A stretch of DNA of 64,000 nt from JAGXQV01 sp964451375 (lineage in GTDB: Bacteria > Pseudomonadota > Gammaproteobacteria > Burkholderiales > Sulfuricellaceae): contig CAYVIN010000008.1 of NCBI GenBank assembly GCA_964451375.1, positions 19,069 to 83,068 on the forward strand, in the 5' to 3' direction. Made by a program: the position numbers and the translations under genes. Positions 52,814 through 60,720 of the stretch are shown in pieces. How positions within the stretch are numbered: position 1 is the first letter of the stretch; the number at the start of each line of letters is the position of its first letter. The notes under the pieces are model-generated. The model was not told the DNA's origin. It made no database searches and saw only the letters and a list, made by a program, of their open reading frames with translations.

Positions 52814-55243
52814 ATGACCGCTCCCGTCACTATTCCCCAAGCCATTGAAATCGCCCTGCGCCATCACAACGCCGGGGAATTGCAGCAAGCGGAAGTCATA
52901 TACCGGCAGATCCTCGCCATCCAGCCCGACCACCCCGACGTTCTCCATCTGCTTGGGCTGATCGCCCATCAAGTCGGCCAAAACGATGCAGCCATCGAGT
53001 TGATCGGCAAGGCGCTGACGCATTTTTCCGGCAACCCCCTGTTCCACGGCAATCTCGGCTCCGCCCAACTCGAATCGGGCCGACTGGAAGAAGCCGTCGC
53101 GAGTTTTCGCGCCGCCTTGAACCTCAAGGCCGATTATCCTGAATCCCATTTCAATCTCGGCATCGCCTTGAGCAACCTGGGCCGTCTTGAAGAGGCCGTC
53201 GCCGCCTATCGCGCGGCGCTGGCCTGCAAGCCGGATTACGTCGAGGCGGTTAATAATCTGGGCGTCACACTCGGCGAACTGGGGCGCCGCGACGAAGCCG
53301 CCGCCTGCTACCGGCAGGCCATTGCGCTCCGCCCGGATTTCGTCGAAGCCCACAACAATCTCGGCACGACATTCAAGGAACAGGGGCGTTTGGCGGACGC
53401 CATCGCCTGTCACCAGCAGGCGTTGCGTGTCGATCCCACATCGGCGGACGCCTGCAACAATCTCGGCGCTGTGCTCAAAGACCTGGGACGCAACGCCGAA
53501 GCAGCGGACTGGTATCGCAAGGCGATTGAATTGCGCCCGGCTTTTCCGCTCGCCTATAACAATCTGGCGGCGGCGCTGGCCGCGCTGGGCAAGGCCGACG
53601 AGGCGGAGACGGCGTACCGTCAGGCGCTGACCCTCCAGCCGGATTACGCCGACGCCTGCAACAACCTCGGCGCATTGCTCCGTGAATCCGGCAGGCTCGA
53701 TGAGGCCATTGCTTTGCACCGCCGCGCCCTGGCGCTGCGCCCGGATTTCGCCGCCGCCTGCAACAATCTCGGCGTCGCGCTGATGGAGCAAGGCGATTAC
53801 GACGGCGCGCTGGCTGCCTATCGGCGCGCCTTGAGCATTTCTCCGGGGTTTTCCCAGGCCCACAACAATCTGGCGGCAATTCTCAAGGACTTGGGACAAA
53901 TCGACGCCGCGCTGGACGAATACCGCAGCGCTCTCGACCTCCAGCCTGACTCCGCCGAAACCTACAGCAACCTGCTGCTCACCCAACAATACAGCGCCGC
54001 AAGCCGCGCCGAAAAATACGCCGCACATCGCCGTTTTGCCGAATTTTTCGAAGCCCCGCTGCAAGCGGCGTGGTCTCCCCATCCCAACCCGCGCGACCCG
54101 GCGCGCCGCCTGAAAATCGGCTACGTTTCGGCGGATTTTCGCAAACATTCGGTGGCTTATTTCATCGAACCAGTGCTGGAGCGTCATGACCGTAACCAGG
54201 TGGCAATCCACTGTTATTCCAATAACCTGCTGCGGGACGCCTATACCACGCGGCTGGCGGCGCTGGCCGACGCCTGGACGGATTGCCATGGACTGGACGA
54301 CGTGCAACTCGCTGAAAAAATCCGCGCCGACGGCATCGACATCCTCGTCGATTTGTCCGGTCACACCAGCAAAAACCGGCTCCTCACCTTCGCCCGCAAA
54401 CCCGCGCCGCTGCAAGTCAGCTATCTGGGATACATCGACACCACCGGACTGACAAGCATCGACTACCGCCTCACCAACGAGGCCGCCGACCCGCCCGGCA
54501 GCGAAGCCTGGTATAGCGAAACCCTGTACCGTTTTCCGCAGCGCCTGTGGTGGTGTTATCGCCCCGAACCGGGATTGCCGGAGATTCCCCCGCTGCCCGC
54601 GCTAAACGCCGGATTGGTCACTTTCGGCTCGCTGAATTACCCGGTGAAAATTTCGGCGCAGACCGTCGCAGCCTGGGCCAAACTACTCCACGCGGTTCCT
54701 GCATCACGGCTGGTGATGGCCGGCCTTCCGCCCGGCGCGGTGCAACAAACCATGCGGGAACGTTTCGCCGCCCACGGTATATCCTCGCAGCGCCTCACCC
54801 TCCATCCCAAGTTGACCACCCGCCAATACCGCGCCCTCAACCAGGTCGTCGATATCGCCCTCGACCCGTTCCCCTTCAACGGCGGCACCACCACCTGCGA
54901 AACCCTGTGGCTGGGACTGCCGGTGGTCGCGTTAAGCGGCGACAGTTTCGTGTCGCGGATGGGGCAAGCGCTGCTCGCCGACATCGGCCTGCCCGAACTG
55001 GCGGCGCGCGATGAGGATGAATACGTGGACATCGCCGCCGCGCTGGCCGGCGATCTGGACGGATTGGCGGCGCTGCGCGCCGGAATGCGCGCGCGCCTCG
55101 CGCAATCCTCGCTGTGCGACGAAGCCGGATTCACCCGTGCGCTGGAAAACGCCTACCGCGAAATGTGGCGCAAATGGTGTGAAAAAGCGCCACAGGCTCT
55201 CACTCCTGACACCACCCTGTCAGGAGCAGGGGGGGTAGGATGA
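52814..55243 (+). CDS. TPR protein with OGT/SPINDLY-like glycosyltransferase domain
   Basis: The 809-residue product starts at ATG 52814 (MTAPVTIPQAIEIALRHH). It has about ten 34-residue TPR units (about 10-410, repeated NNLG...Y..A pattern) followed by a GT41-type domain (about 430-795): LKIGYVSADFRKHSVAYF, DILVDLSGHT, YLGYIDTTG, FGSLNYPVKIS and DPFPFNGGTTTCETLWLG. GT41 enzymes transfer a sugar, GlcNAc in eukaryotic OGT, to Ser/Thr of proteins or onto other acceptors; bacterial substrates are mostly unknown. A TTG at 52793 is a less likely start. It stands 43 bp after lysS. Confidence 0.9.
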   Translation: MTAPVTIPQAIEIALRHHNAGELQQAEVIYRQILAIQPDHPDVLHLLGLIAHQVGQNDAAIELIGKALTHFSGNPLFHGNLGSAQLESGRLEEAVASFRAALNLKADYPESHFNLGIALSNLGRLEEAVAAYRAALACKPDYVEAVNNLGVTLGELGRRDEAAACYRQAIALRPDFVEAHNNLGTTFKEQGRLADAIACHQQALRVDPTSADACNNLGAVLKDLGRNAEAADWYRKAIELRPAFPLAYNNLAAALAALGKADEAETAYRQALTLQPDYADACNNLGALLRESGRLDEAIALHRRALALRPDFAAACNNLGVALMEQGDYDGALAAYRRALSISPGFSQAHNNLAAILKDLGQIDAALDEYRSALDLQPDSAETYSNLLLTQQYSAASRAEKYAAHRRFAEFFEAPLQAAWSPHPNPRDPARRLKIGYVSADFRKHSVAYFIEPVLERHDRNQVAIHCYSNNLLRDAYTTRLAALADAWTDCHGLDDVQLAEKIRADGIDILVDLSGHTSKNRLLTFARKPAPLQVSYLGYIDTTGLTSIDYRLTNEAADPPGSEAWYSETLYRFPQRLWWCYRPEPGLPEIPPLPALNAGLVTFGSLNYPVKISAQTVAAWAKLLHAVPASRLVMAGLPPGAVQQTMRERFAAHGISSQRLTLHPKLTTRQYRALNQVVDIALDPFPFNGGTTTCETLWLGLPVVALSGDSFVSRMGQALLADIGLPELAARDEDEYVDIAAALAGDLDGLAALRAGMRARLAQSSLCDEAGFTRALENAYREMWRKWCEKAPQALTPDTTLSGAGGVG

Positions 55244-55296
55244 GCGTGTCCCGGTGATTGCCGGGCCTATTCATCCAATCCAACAAGGAGACTGAA

Positions 55297-55671
55297 ATGT
55301 TTGCAGGCAATGTAGCCGTCTGGTTTGAAATCCCCGTCGCCGACATGGCGCGCGCCGTCGCGTTTTACCAATCCGTTTTCGCCATTGAAATGCCGCTCAG
55401 CGGGCCGCCGGAAATGCGCATCGCGATATTTCCCCATGCGCCGGAGCACGTCGGCGGCTGTCTGATCGCCTGCGATATGGCGCGTCCTTCCGCCGATGGC
55501 AGTGCGGTTTACCTGGATGGCGGCGAGGACTTGGCCGCGCCGCTGGCGCGTGTCGAAGCGGCGGGCGGCAAGATCGTCGTACCCAAGACCAGGATTCCCG
55601 ATTACCCCGGCTATTTCGCCAATTTCCTGGACAGCGAAGGCAACCGGGTGGGGCTGTATTCGCTAAACTGA
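55297..55671 (+). CDS. VOC-family (glyoxalase-like) protein
   Basis: The 124-residue product has the vicinal-oxygen-chelate pattern: WFEIPVADMARAVAFYQSVF at the start and a C-terminal FANFLDSEGNRVGLYS. AAGGAG at 55285-55290 sets the start. Close relatives are annotated glyoxalase or bleomycin-resistance-like with no certain substrate. It is followed by a second VOC gene and a WYL regulator in one run. Confidence 0.9.
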   Translation: MFAGNVAVWFEIPVADMARAVAFYQSVFAIEMPLSGPPEMRIAIFPHAPEHVGGCLIACDMARPSADGSAVYLDGGEDLAAPLARVEAAGGKIVVPKTRIPDYPGYFANFLDSEGNRVGLYSLN

Positions 55672-55729
55672 TCCGCTTGTCGCCGCCCAGCCTTTCGGGC
55701 CTCCGGCGGCGAACTTCAAGGAGAATCCC

Positions 55730-56119
55730 ATGCAATTCGGTTACACCATCATCTACGTCCCGGACGTGGCGGCCTCGCTGGCTTTTTTCGAGCAGGCGTT
55801 CGGCCTGACCCGGCGTTTCCTGCACGAATCGGGAACCTACGGCGAACTGGAAAGCGGCGCGACTGCGCTGGCCTTCGCCGCGCATGAACTCGGCGCGCTG
55901 AATTTCCCCGCCGGCTATGTCGCCGCCGACACCTCGCCGCAACCGCTGGGCATGGAAATCGCGCTGGTCACGCCCGATGTGGCGACGGCCTTTGAACGCG
56001 CCGTATCTGTCGGCGCAACGCCGCTCAAAACCCCGGAGGACAAGCCGTGGGGCCAGACGGTCGCCTACCTGCGTTGCCCGGACGGGACGTTGGTGGAGTT
56101 GTGTACGCCGATGGACTGA
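55730..56119 (+). CDS. Second VOC-family protein
   Basis: The 129-residue product starts MQFGYTIIYVPDVAASLAFFEQAFG after AAGGAG and ends DGTLVELCTPMD, again the VOC fold with paired beta-alpha-beta-beta-beta units. It is distinct from the preceding VOC protein, so the two are not a recent duplication. The regulator gene starts 12 bp downstream, which suggests co-regulation. Confidence 0.9.
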   Translation: MQFGYTIIYVPDVAASLAFFEQAFGLTRRFLHESGTYGELESGATALAFAAHELGALNFPAGYVAADTSPQPLGMEIALVTPDVATAFERAVSVGATPLKTPEDKPWGQTVAYLRCPDGTLVELCTPMD

Positions 56120-56130
56120 GAACCTCTGAC

Positions 56131-56814
56131 ATGCGCCGCGCCGACCGTCTTTTCCAGATCATCCAGCACCTGCGTGGCAGACGCCTGACCACGGCGCGCC
56201 ACCTGGCGGAGCGTCTGGAAGTGTCGGAACGCACCATCTACCGGGACATCCGCGACCTGACGTTGTCCGGGGTGCCCATCGAAGGTGAAGCGGGAGTCGG
56301 TTATGTCCTGCGCAAGGGCTTCGACCTGCCGCCGCTGATGTTCAGCCGCGATGAAGTCGAGGCGCTGGTCGTCGGGGCGCGCATGGCGCAAGCCTGGGGC
56401 GGCGCGGAACTGGCCGCCCCAGCGGGACAGGCGCTGGAAAAAATCGAGGCGGTGTTGCCCGCCGAACGCAGCCGCGACGCCAGCCGCTGTTTGATCTTTG
56501 CGCTGAATTTCCGCGACACCCCGCAACGCAGCGCGGCGCTGGAGGTGGTGCGGCAAGCGCTCAATTTGCGGCGTTTGCTGCATTTCCACTACAAACGGGA
56601 AGACGGCGAACCCAGCGAACGCACGGTTCGCCCGCTCGGCCTGCATTTCTGGGGCGCTACCTGGACATTGGCGGCGTGGTGCGAACTACGCGGGGCATTC
56701 CGGCATTTCCGCATCGACCGCATGGAAAACCCGCAACTGCGGGAAGAAACCTTCCACGACGAAGCGGGAAAAACGCTGGAGGATTTTTTACGGCAGGTTC
56801 GAGAGAAAAACTAA
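56131..56814 (+). CDS. YafY-type HTH/WYL transcriptional regulator
   Basis: The 227-residue product begins MRRADRLFQIIQHLRGRR, an HTH_11 winged helix (about 1-60, VSERTIYRDIRDL), followed by a WYL domain (about 130-215) with TVRPLGLHFWGATWTLAAW. WYL domains sense small molecules or nucleic acid. It likely regulates the two VOC genes upstream. The start is ATG 56131; the frame is open further upstream inside the VOC gene. Its stop overlaps that of the converging small membrane protein by 4 bp. Confidence 0.9.
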   Translation: MRRADRLFQIIQHLRGRRLTTARHLAERLEVSERTIYRDIRDLTLSGVPIEGEAGVGYVLRKGFDLPPLMFSRDEVEALVVGARMAQAWGGAELAAPAGQALEKIEAVLPAERSRDASRCLIFALNFRDTPQRSAALEVVRQALNLRRLLHFHYKREDGEPSERTVRPLGLHFWGATWTLAAWCELRGAFRHFRIDRMENPQLREETFHDEAGKTLEDFLRQVREKN

Positions 56815-57020
56815 TCCGGCAGAGTCGGATTACTTTTTTGCCCCATCACGAAATACATCCCCACCCCGGCCACCACCGCCCACAGCGCCAATGCGCCCGC
56901 GCCCAGGTATTGCCAGAGGGTTCCCATGAAAAACAGCATCACCAGCGCAATGCTCAGGATGATGTTGCCAATGACGAAGTTGGGGCCTTTTTCGGGTTCG
57001 TTCATAACCGGATCGTTCAT
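56811..57020 (-). CDS. Small two-helix membrane protein
   Basis: The 69-residue product starts MNDPVMNEPEKGPNF and has two hydrophobic helices (about 16-37 and 40-59). AAGGA lies upstream at about 10 bp. I do not recognise a family. It lies 13 bp after the Ig-like secreted protein gene and may be co-transcribed with it. Confidence 0.7.
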   Translation of the reverse strand: MNDPVMNEPEKGPNFVIGNIILSIALVMLFFMGTLWQYLGAGALALWAVVAGVGMYFVMGQKSNPTLPD

Positions 57021-57033
57021 AATGGGTTGTTCC

Positions 57034-57747
57034 TTAGCGAGTGGTGACGGTCAGGGTGATCCCTTGCAAGTTCCCATAGGAATCTTGAACAAAGATCGAA
57101 GCGCTGCCGGCGCGGTAGGTATAGATTGTGACGCTGCCGCTGTTCGGCGTGTGATACGTCACTTCACCGGCCTTGGCGATGGTGGAATTGGAAGTACCCA
57201 CCGTGTAGGGCGGCGCCCCGTTGCCGAAATGGATGGTGAGCTGGTCGCCCACCACGCCACTGATGGTTGTCGGCACGACAACCAGGCTGGAAGCCACGGT
57301 TGTGCCTGTGGTTGCCTGTTTCCCTGCGCTATCGGTTACCACGATGGTGGCGGAGCCGATACCGTAAACCGCAAATACTGCGGTATTGCCGGATTTGTAC
57401 AAAAATCCCAAATTTGAATTTGAGGCGGAAAACGTATAGGGCGGCGTTCCTCCCCCAGCGGTAACCGTAATATTTTCGCCAACTTTTGCATTAATCGCGG
57501 CAGGCAATATTGTCAGGGTTGATGCCGTCGTTGTCGTAGTGGTAGATGTATCAACCCGCACTGTGCCCAGACTCTGGACGCTCCATTGCCCGTTGGGAAT
57601 TAGCAGCAGACGGGCATTTTCAAAAATGGTCGAGCCAATCTGCAAAGTGGGAATACTCAGGGTATTCGTCGCCGGGTCGAACACGTCCGCCTGAACGCCT
57701 CCCGCCACAAACCACCCCACCAGAACCGCCGCGAATCTCCGCCGCAT
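57034..57747 (-). CDS. Secreted protein with Ig-like repeats
   Basis: The 237-residue product has a signal peptide (MRRRFAAVLVGWFVAGGVQAD), a short leading block (FDPATNTLSIPTLQIG) common in surface proteins of Betaproteobacteria, a Thr-rich linker (STTTTTTAST) and two beta-rich units each with a GG/GN.PPYT motif (GGGTPPYTFSAS, GNGAPPYTVGTS), which look like bacterial Ig-like domains. Probably exported or surface-associated. GGGGGA precedes the ATG. Confidence 0.75.
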   Translation of the reverse strand: MRRRFAAVLVGWFVAGGVQADVFDPATNTLSIPTLQIGSTIFENARLLLIPNGQWSVQSLGTVRVDTSTTTTTTASTLTILPAAINAKVGENITVTAGGGTPPYTFSASNSNLGFLYKSGNTAVFAVYGIGSATIVVTDSAGKQATTGTTVASSLVVVPTTISGVVGDQLTIHFGNGAPPYTVGTSNSTIAKAGEVTYHTPNSGSVTIYTYRAGSASIFVQDSYGNLQGITLTVTTR

Positions 57748-57817
57748 CGCATCCCCCGAATTTATTGATTAAACCAGCCGCATCATACCAGCTTCGCCGA
57801 CGCCCCCGAAACCGGGG

Positions 57818-58096
57818 TTACCGTGTACATCCGCCGGTGGGACGGCCCGCCATGCCGGGAACGGAAAGGGCGAACAGTTCAACGATGCGGATACCGAGTT
57901 TTTCCCCCAGCGAAACCACTTCGCAACGCCCGATGATCTGTCCCGACACCAGCAAATCCAGAGGCTGGGCGAGCGACTGCTCAAGCGTCAGGACATCCCC
58001 CGCCCGCATCTGCACCAGCCGCTTGATGGGAATGTGACGGATGCCGAGGCGCACCGTCAGCATCATCGGCACAGGGGTAAGTTGATTTTTCTCCAC
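57818..58096 (-). CDS. Lone FliN/SpoA-domain protein
   Basis: The 92-residue product contains a single SpoA (FliN/YscQ C-terminal) domain: LTVRLGIRHIPIKRLVQMR, GDVLTLEQSLAQPLDLLV, IIGRCEVVSLGEKLGIRIV. FliN forms the flagellar C-ring and homologues serve type III secretion. No flagellar or secretion gene is near, so its partner is unclear. The start is uncertain: GTG at 58096, with CTG codons upstream in frame back to a TAG at about 58127. Confidence 0.7.
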   Translation of the reverse strand: MEKNQLTPVPMMLTVRLGIRHIPIKRLVQMRAGDVLTLEQSLAQPLDLLVSGQIIGRCEVVSLGEKLGIRIVELFALSVPGMAGRPTGGCTR

Positions 58097-58183
58097 GTTG
58101 GTTTCCAGCAGGGGACTCTTTTCAGACTAGCAGGAAATCCCCGGAAAATCAGGTAAATCGGCCATATCGCTAGCCGATCTTGG

Positions 58184-58234
58184 CTGGAGCGCCGGCATCC
58201 TGCCGGCAGGCCGGCGAGACGCCGGCGCTCCCAG
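58184..58234. repeat. GC-rich palindromic dispersed repeat
   Basis: CTGGAGCGCCGGCATCC and GAGACGCCGGCGCTCCCAG are inverted around TGCCGGCAGGCCGGC, giving a strong hairpin. Elements of this form (GGAGCGCCGGCGTCTCGCC) are common in GC-rich proteobacterial genomes. It lies between the FliN-like gene and the pseudouridine synthase gene, where it may also act as a terminator. Confidence 0.7.
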
Positions 58235-58292
58235 ACAAAGTCTGGCCGACACGCTTAACTTGGCGACATAGAGGTAAACCGGGAATTCGCCA

Positions 58293-59003
58293 TCAGCGCG
58301 CCGCAAACCACCCGGCGAAATCGCGCCCGGCATCCAGCCAGCGCCACTCGCCCACCGGCAAATCATCGGGCAGCGCCAGCGAACCGACGGCGATGCGCTG
58401 CAACGCTTCGACCCGGTTGCCCGCCGCGCCGACCATACGTTTCACCTGATGGTATTTGCCCTCGGTGAGGGTCAGCAGCAATACCCGTTCGGCGATCTGT
58501 TCACAAGCCGCCGCCGCAATCGGCGCGGGTTCGTCGTGCAACTGCACACCGCTGGTGAGCGCCGTCACCAGCGCGGCGTCCCCCGGATGTTTGAGCGTTA
58601 CCCGGTACACCTTGGGCATTTTCCATTTCGGCGAGGCCATGCGATGGATAAACTGCCCATCGTCGGAGAGCAGCAGCAAACCGGTAGTGTCTTCGTCGAG
58701 GCGTCCCACACACTGCACGTTGCGCCCGGCCAGCGCCGCCGGCAGCAAGGCAAACACGCTGGGATGATGGATGGGCTGGGTGGAACACTCGTAGCCCGCC
58801 GGTTTGTTGAGCATCAAATAGGCTGACTCTCGATACTGCCAGGCCTCGCCGGCAACCGTAAACACCAGGTTGTCGGTGGCGAATTCGGCAAACGGATCGT
58901 CGCACGGCGCGCCGTTGACGGTGACTTCATCGGCGCGGATCAGGCTGCGGCAAGTCTTTTTTGACCCAAATCCCTGGGCGCGGAGGATACGTTCAAGTTG
59001 CAT
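58293..59003 (-). CDS. rsuA: RsuA-type rRNA pseudouridine synthase
   Basis: The 236-residue product has an N-terminal S4-like domain (MQLERILRAQGFGSKKTCRSLI), the synthase core with YLMLNKPAGYECS and the catalytic Asp in CVGRLDEDTTGLLLLSDDG, and the C-terminal LTEGKYHQVKRM. It should make pseudouridine 516 in 16S rRNA, as RsuA does; assignment to RsuA rather than RluB/E is from overall motif spacing. ATG 59003 follows AGGAAA; the frame is open to 59096 without support. Confidence 0.88.
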   Translation of the reverse strand: MQLERILRAQGFGSKKTCRSLIRADEVTVNGAPCDDPFAEFATDNLVFTVAGEAWQYRESAYLMLNKPAGYECSTQPIHHPSVFALLPAALAGRNVQCVGRLDEDTTGLLLLSDDGQFIHRMASPKWKMPKVYRVTLKHPGDAALVTALTSGVQLHDEPAPIAAAACEQIAERVLLLTLTEGKYHQVKRMVGAAGNRVEALQRIAVGSLALPDDLPVGEWRWLDAGRDFAGWFAAR

Positions 59004-59155
59004 GGATTTCCTGTTTAGGTCTGAGAGCCTGTGACGGCGGTTGTTTTGTAGAGCGGCGCAAGCCCGGTTGTGCGGTAATCCGAACGATGCAATCATGTGC
59101 GGGTTCTGAAATTACCATTCAAACCGCGCCGCGACAATTCCCGGAGAGAACAAAA

Positions 59156-59251
59156 TTGCCTGACAACGACATTGATATCAACAACGCCGGTCTGGTTCTG
59201 TGCGGCGTCTTCCTGCCGACGCTTTTCCAAAAAAACGAAGTTAAGTGGTGA
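59156..59251 (+). pseudogene. Short fragment resembling an injection-system tape-measure protein
   Basis: A TTG-initiated frame of 31 residues contains DIDINNAGLVLCGVFLPTLF. The pattern NAGLVLL.PFLP.LF is characteristic of tape-measure proteins of contractile injection systems. Nothing else of such a gene is present, so this could be a recombinational remnant or chance. GGAGAG lies upstream, so it might be translated; its stop is 3 bp before the exonuclease start. Confidence 0.3.
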
Positions 59252-59254
59252 ACC

Positions 59255-59875
59255 ATGGAAAAAATCGCCGTCATCGACTTTGAAACCACCGGCATTTCCC
59301 CGGATATGGGCGACCGCGCCACGGAAGTGGCGGTGGTTGTGATTGCAGGCGGGGAAATCATCGACCGCTACCAGAGTCTGATGAACGCAGGAGTGCGGAT
59401 TCCACCATTCATCGAGGCGTTGACAGGGATATCCACCGCGATGATCCGCAAGGCCCCGCCAGCGGCTGAAGTGATGGCGGGGCTGGCGGATTTCGTCGGC
59501 GACCTGCCGCTGGTGGCGCACAACGCTTCGTTCGACAGCAAATTTCTGGATGCCGAATGGGCGCGCATCAACCATCGCCGCCGTCAGGAATTCGCCTGTT
59601 CGATGTTGCTGGCGCGGCGTATCTACCCGGCTGCGCCGAACCACAAGCTGGGTTCGCTGGTCGCCCATCTCGGCCTGCCCGACACCGCCCGCCATCACCG
59701 CGCCTTGGCGGATGCGGAAATGACCGCACATTTGTGGATGAGAATGCTGGCGGATATCCAGCGCCAACACGGTTTGAACAAGGTTTCCCTCGACTTGCTG
59801 AGAGTCCTGCAAAAGACCCCGAAAGGGCAGATCAAGGCGCGCATCGAACGCGCCAGGGAAGAGTTCCGGCTATAA
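59255..59875 (+). CDS. DEDDh 3'-5' exonuclease
   Basis: The 206-residue product has the DEDDh exonuclease motifs: AVIDFETTGISPD (Exo I), VAHNASFDSKFLD (Exo II) and HRALADAEMTA (Exo III). This matches the epsilon proofreading subunit or RNase T type folds, but the protein is not linked to a polymerase here. It may trim DNA or RNA ends in repair or maturation. Its C-terminal extension (about 180-206) is basic and helical. Confidence 0.9.
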   Translation: MEKIAVIDFETTGISPDMGDRATEVAVVVIAGGEIIDRYQSLMNAGVRIPPFIEALTGISTAMIRKAPPAAEVMAGLADFVGDLPLVAHNASFDSKFLDAEWARINHRRRQEFACSMLLARRIYPAAPNHKLGSLVAHLGLPDTARHHRALADAEMTAHLWMRMLADIQRQHGLNKVSLDLLRVLQKTPKGQIKARIERAREEFRL

Positions 59876-59883
59876 ACCAGCGC

Positions 59884-60249
59884 TTACCCCTTGGCCTTCA
59901 AACGCGCCTGCAAATCGGCGAAGGGATTGAAGGTCGCCCCGGCGGGGCCTTCCGCGCCGCGCCCCCGCGCCGCTTCATCGAGGACGCGGGAGTGTTCGTT
60001 GTCGTGGCAATACAGACACAACAACTCCCAATTGCTGCCGTCGGGCGGGTTGTTGTCGTGGTTGTGATCCTTGTGATGCACCGTCAATTCACGCAGGCGC
60101 GCGCCGGAAAATTCCCGGCCACAGCGGCCACACACCCACGGATACAGTTTCAAAGCACGTTCGCGATAAGTCGCTTCACGTTCGGCGGCGTGGCGGCGCG
60201 CTTCGGCGACCACCTGGTCGAGGCGCGAGGGCTGTGGTGGTTTGGTCAT
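59884..60249 (-). CDS. yajD: YajD-like HNH nuclease family protein
   Basis: The 121-residue product has an HNH core: WVCGRCGREF, LTVHHKDHNHDNNP and LLCLYCHDNEHS, with two Cys pairs for Zn and the catalytic His pair. The C-terminus ends FADLQARLKAKG, a recurring YajD feature. The start is ATG 60249 after GGGGAGGA, overlapping the creA stop as ATGA. Confidence 0.9.
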   Translation of the reverse strand: MTKPPQPSRLDQVVAEARRHAAEREATYRERALKLYPWVCGRCGREFSGARLRELTVHHKDHNHDNNPPDGSNWELLCLYCHDNEHSRVLDEAARGRGAEGPAGATFNPFADLQARLKAKG

Positions 60250-60719
60250 GGTTTTCCTCCCCACGGCATAACCGGCACCGTGGAAATGCTGTTGGCCGGC
60301 GCGCCCTCGATCAACTTGCGGCTGATCGCCAGGTACACCAGGGTGTGATTCGCTTCGTCCCACAAACGCATGATGCGGGTCTCCTTGAAAAGAATCGAAG
60401 TGTCCTCGCTGAACACGGTTTCTTCCTTGGGCAGCTTGGCAGGCAAGATAATCGGCCCGGTCTGGCGACACGCCAGCGAGAATTGCGAGGGATCCTGGGC
60501 CAGCCCCAGCGAGCCGGACACCCCGCCGGTCTTGGCCTGGCTGACGTGGCAGGTGACGCCCGACACCTTGGGGTCATGAAAGGCTTCCACGCAGACCTTG
60601 TGGTTCGCGCCGATGAGTTTCCAGGTGGTGGTGACGCACCCCACGTTGTCGGCCTGCGCGGACAGGCTGGCGGCGAGCAACCCGACCATTCCCAAAACCG
60701 AAAATAGCGGCGCTTTCAT
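60246..60719 (-). CDS. creA: CreA family protein
   Basis: The 157-residue product has a signal peptide (MKAPLFSVLGMVGLLAASLSAQAD) and the CreA pattern: VGCVTTTWKLIGANHKVCVEAF, VSGVTCHVSQAKTGG and FKETRIMRLWDEANHTLVYLAIS. CreA is a periplasmic protein of unknown role widespread in Proteobacteria. The frame is open upstream across the NYN gene but ATG 60719 gives the signal peptide. Confidence 0.92.
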   Translation of the reverse strand: MKAPLFSVLGMVGLLAASLSAQADNVGCVTTTWKLIGANHKVCVEAFHDPKVSGVTCHVSQAKTGGVSGSLGLAQDPSQFSLACRQTGPIILPAKLPKEETVFSEDTSILFKETRIMRLWDEANHTLVYLAISRKLIEGAPANSISTVPVMPWGGKP

Positions 60720-60720
60720 G

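Noticed and set aside
52706..54415. 569-residue minus-strand open frame over the TPR gene
   Set aside because: Its apparent repeats simply mirror the TPR repeats of the real gene.
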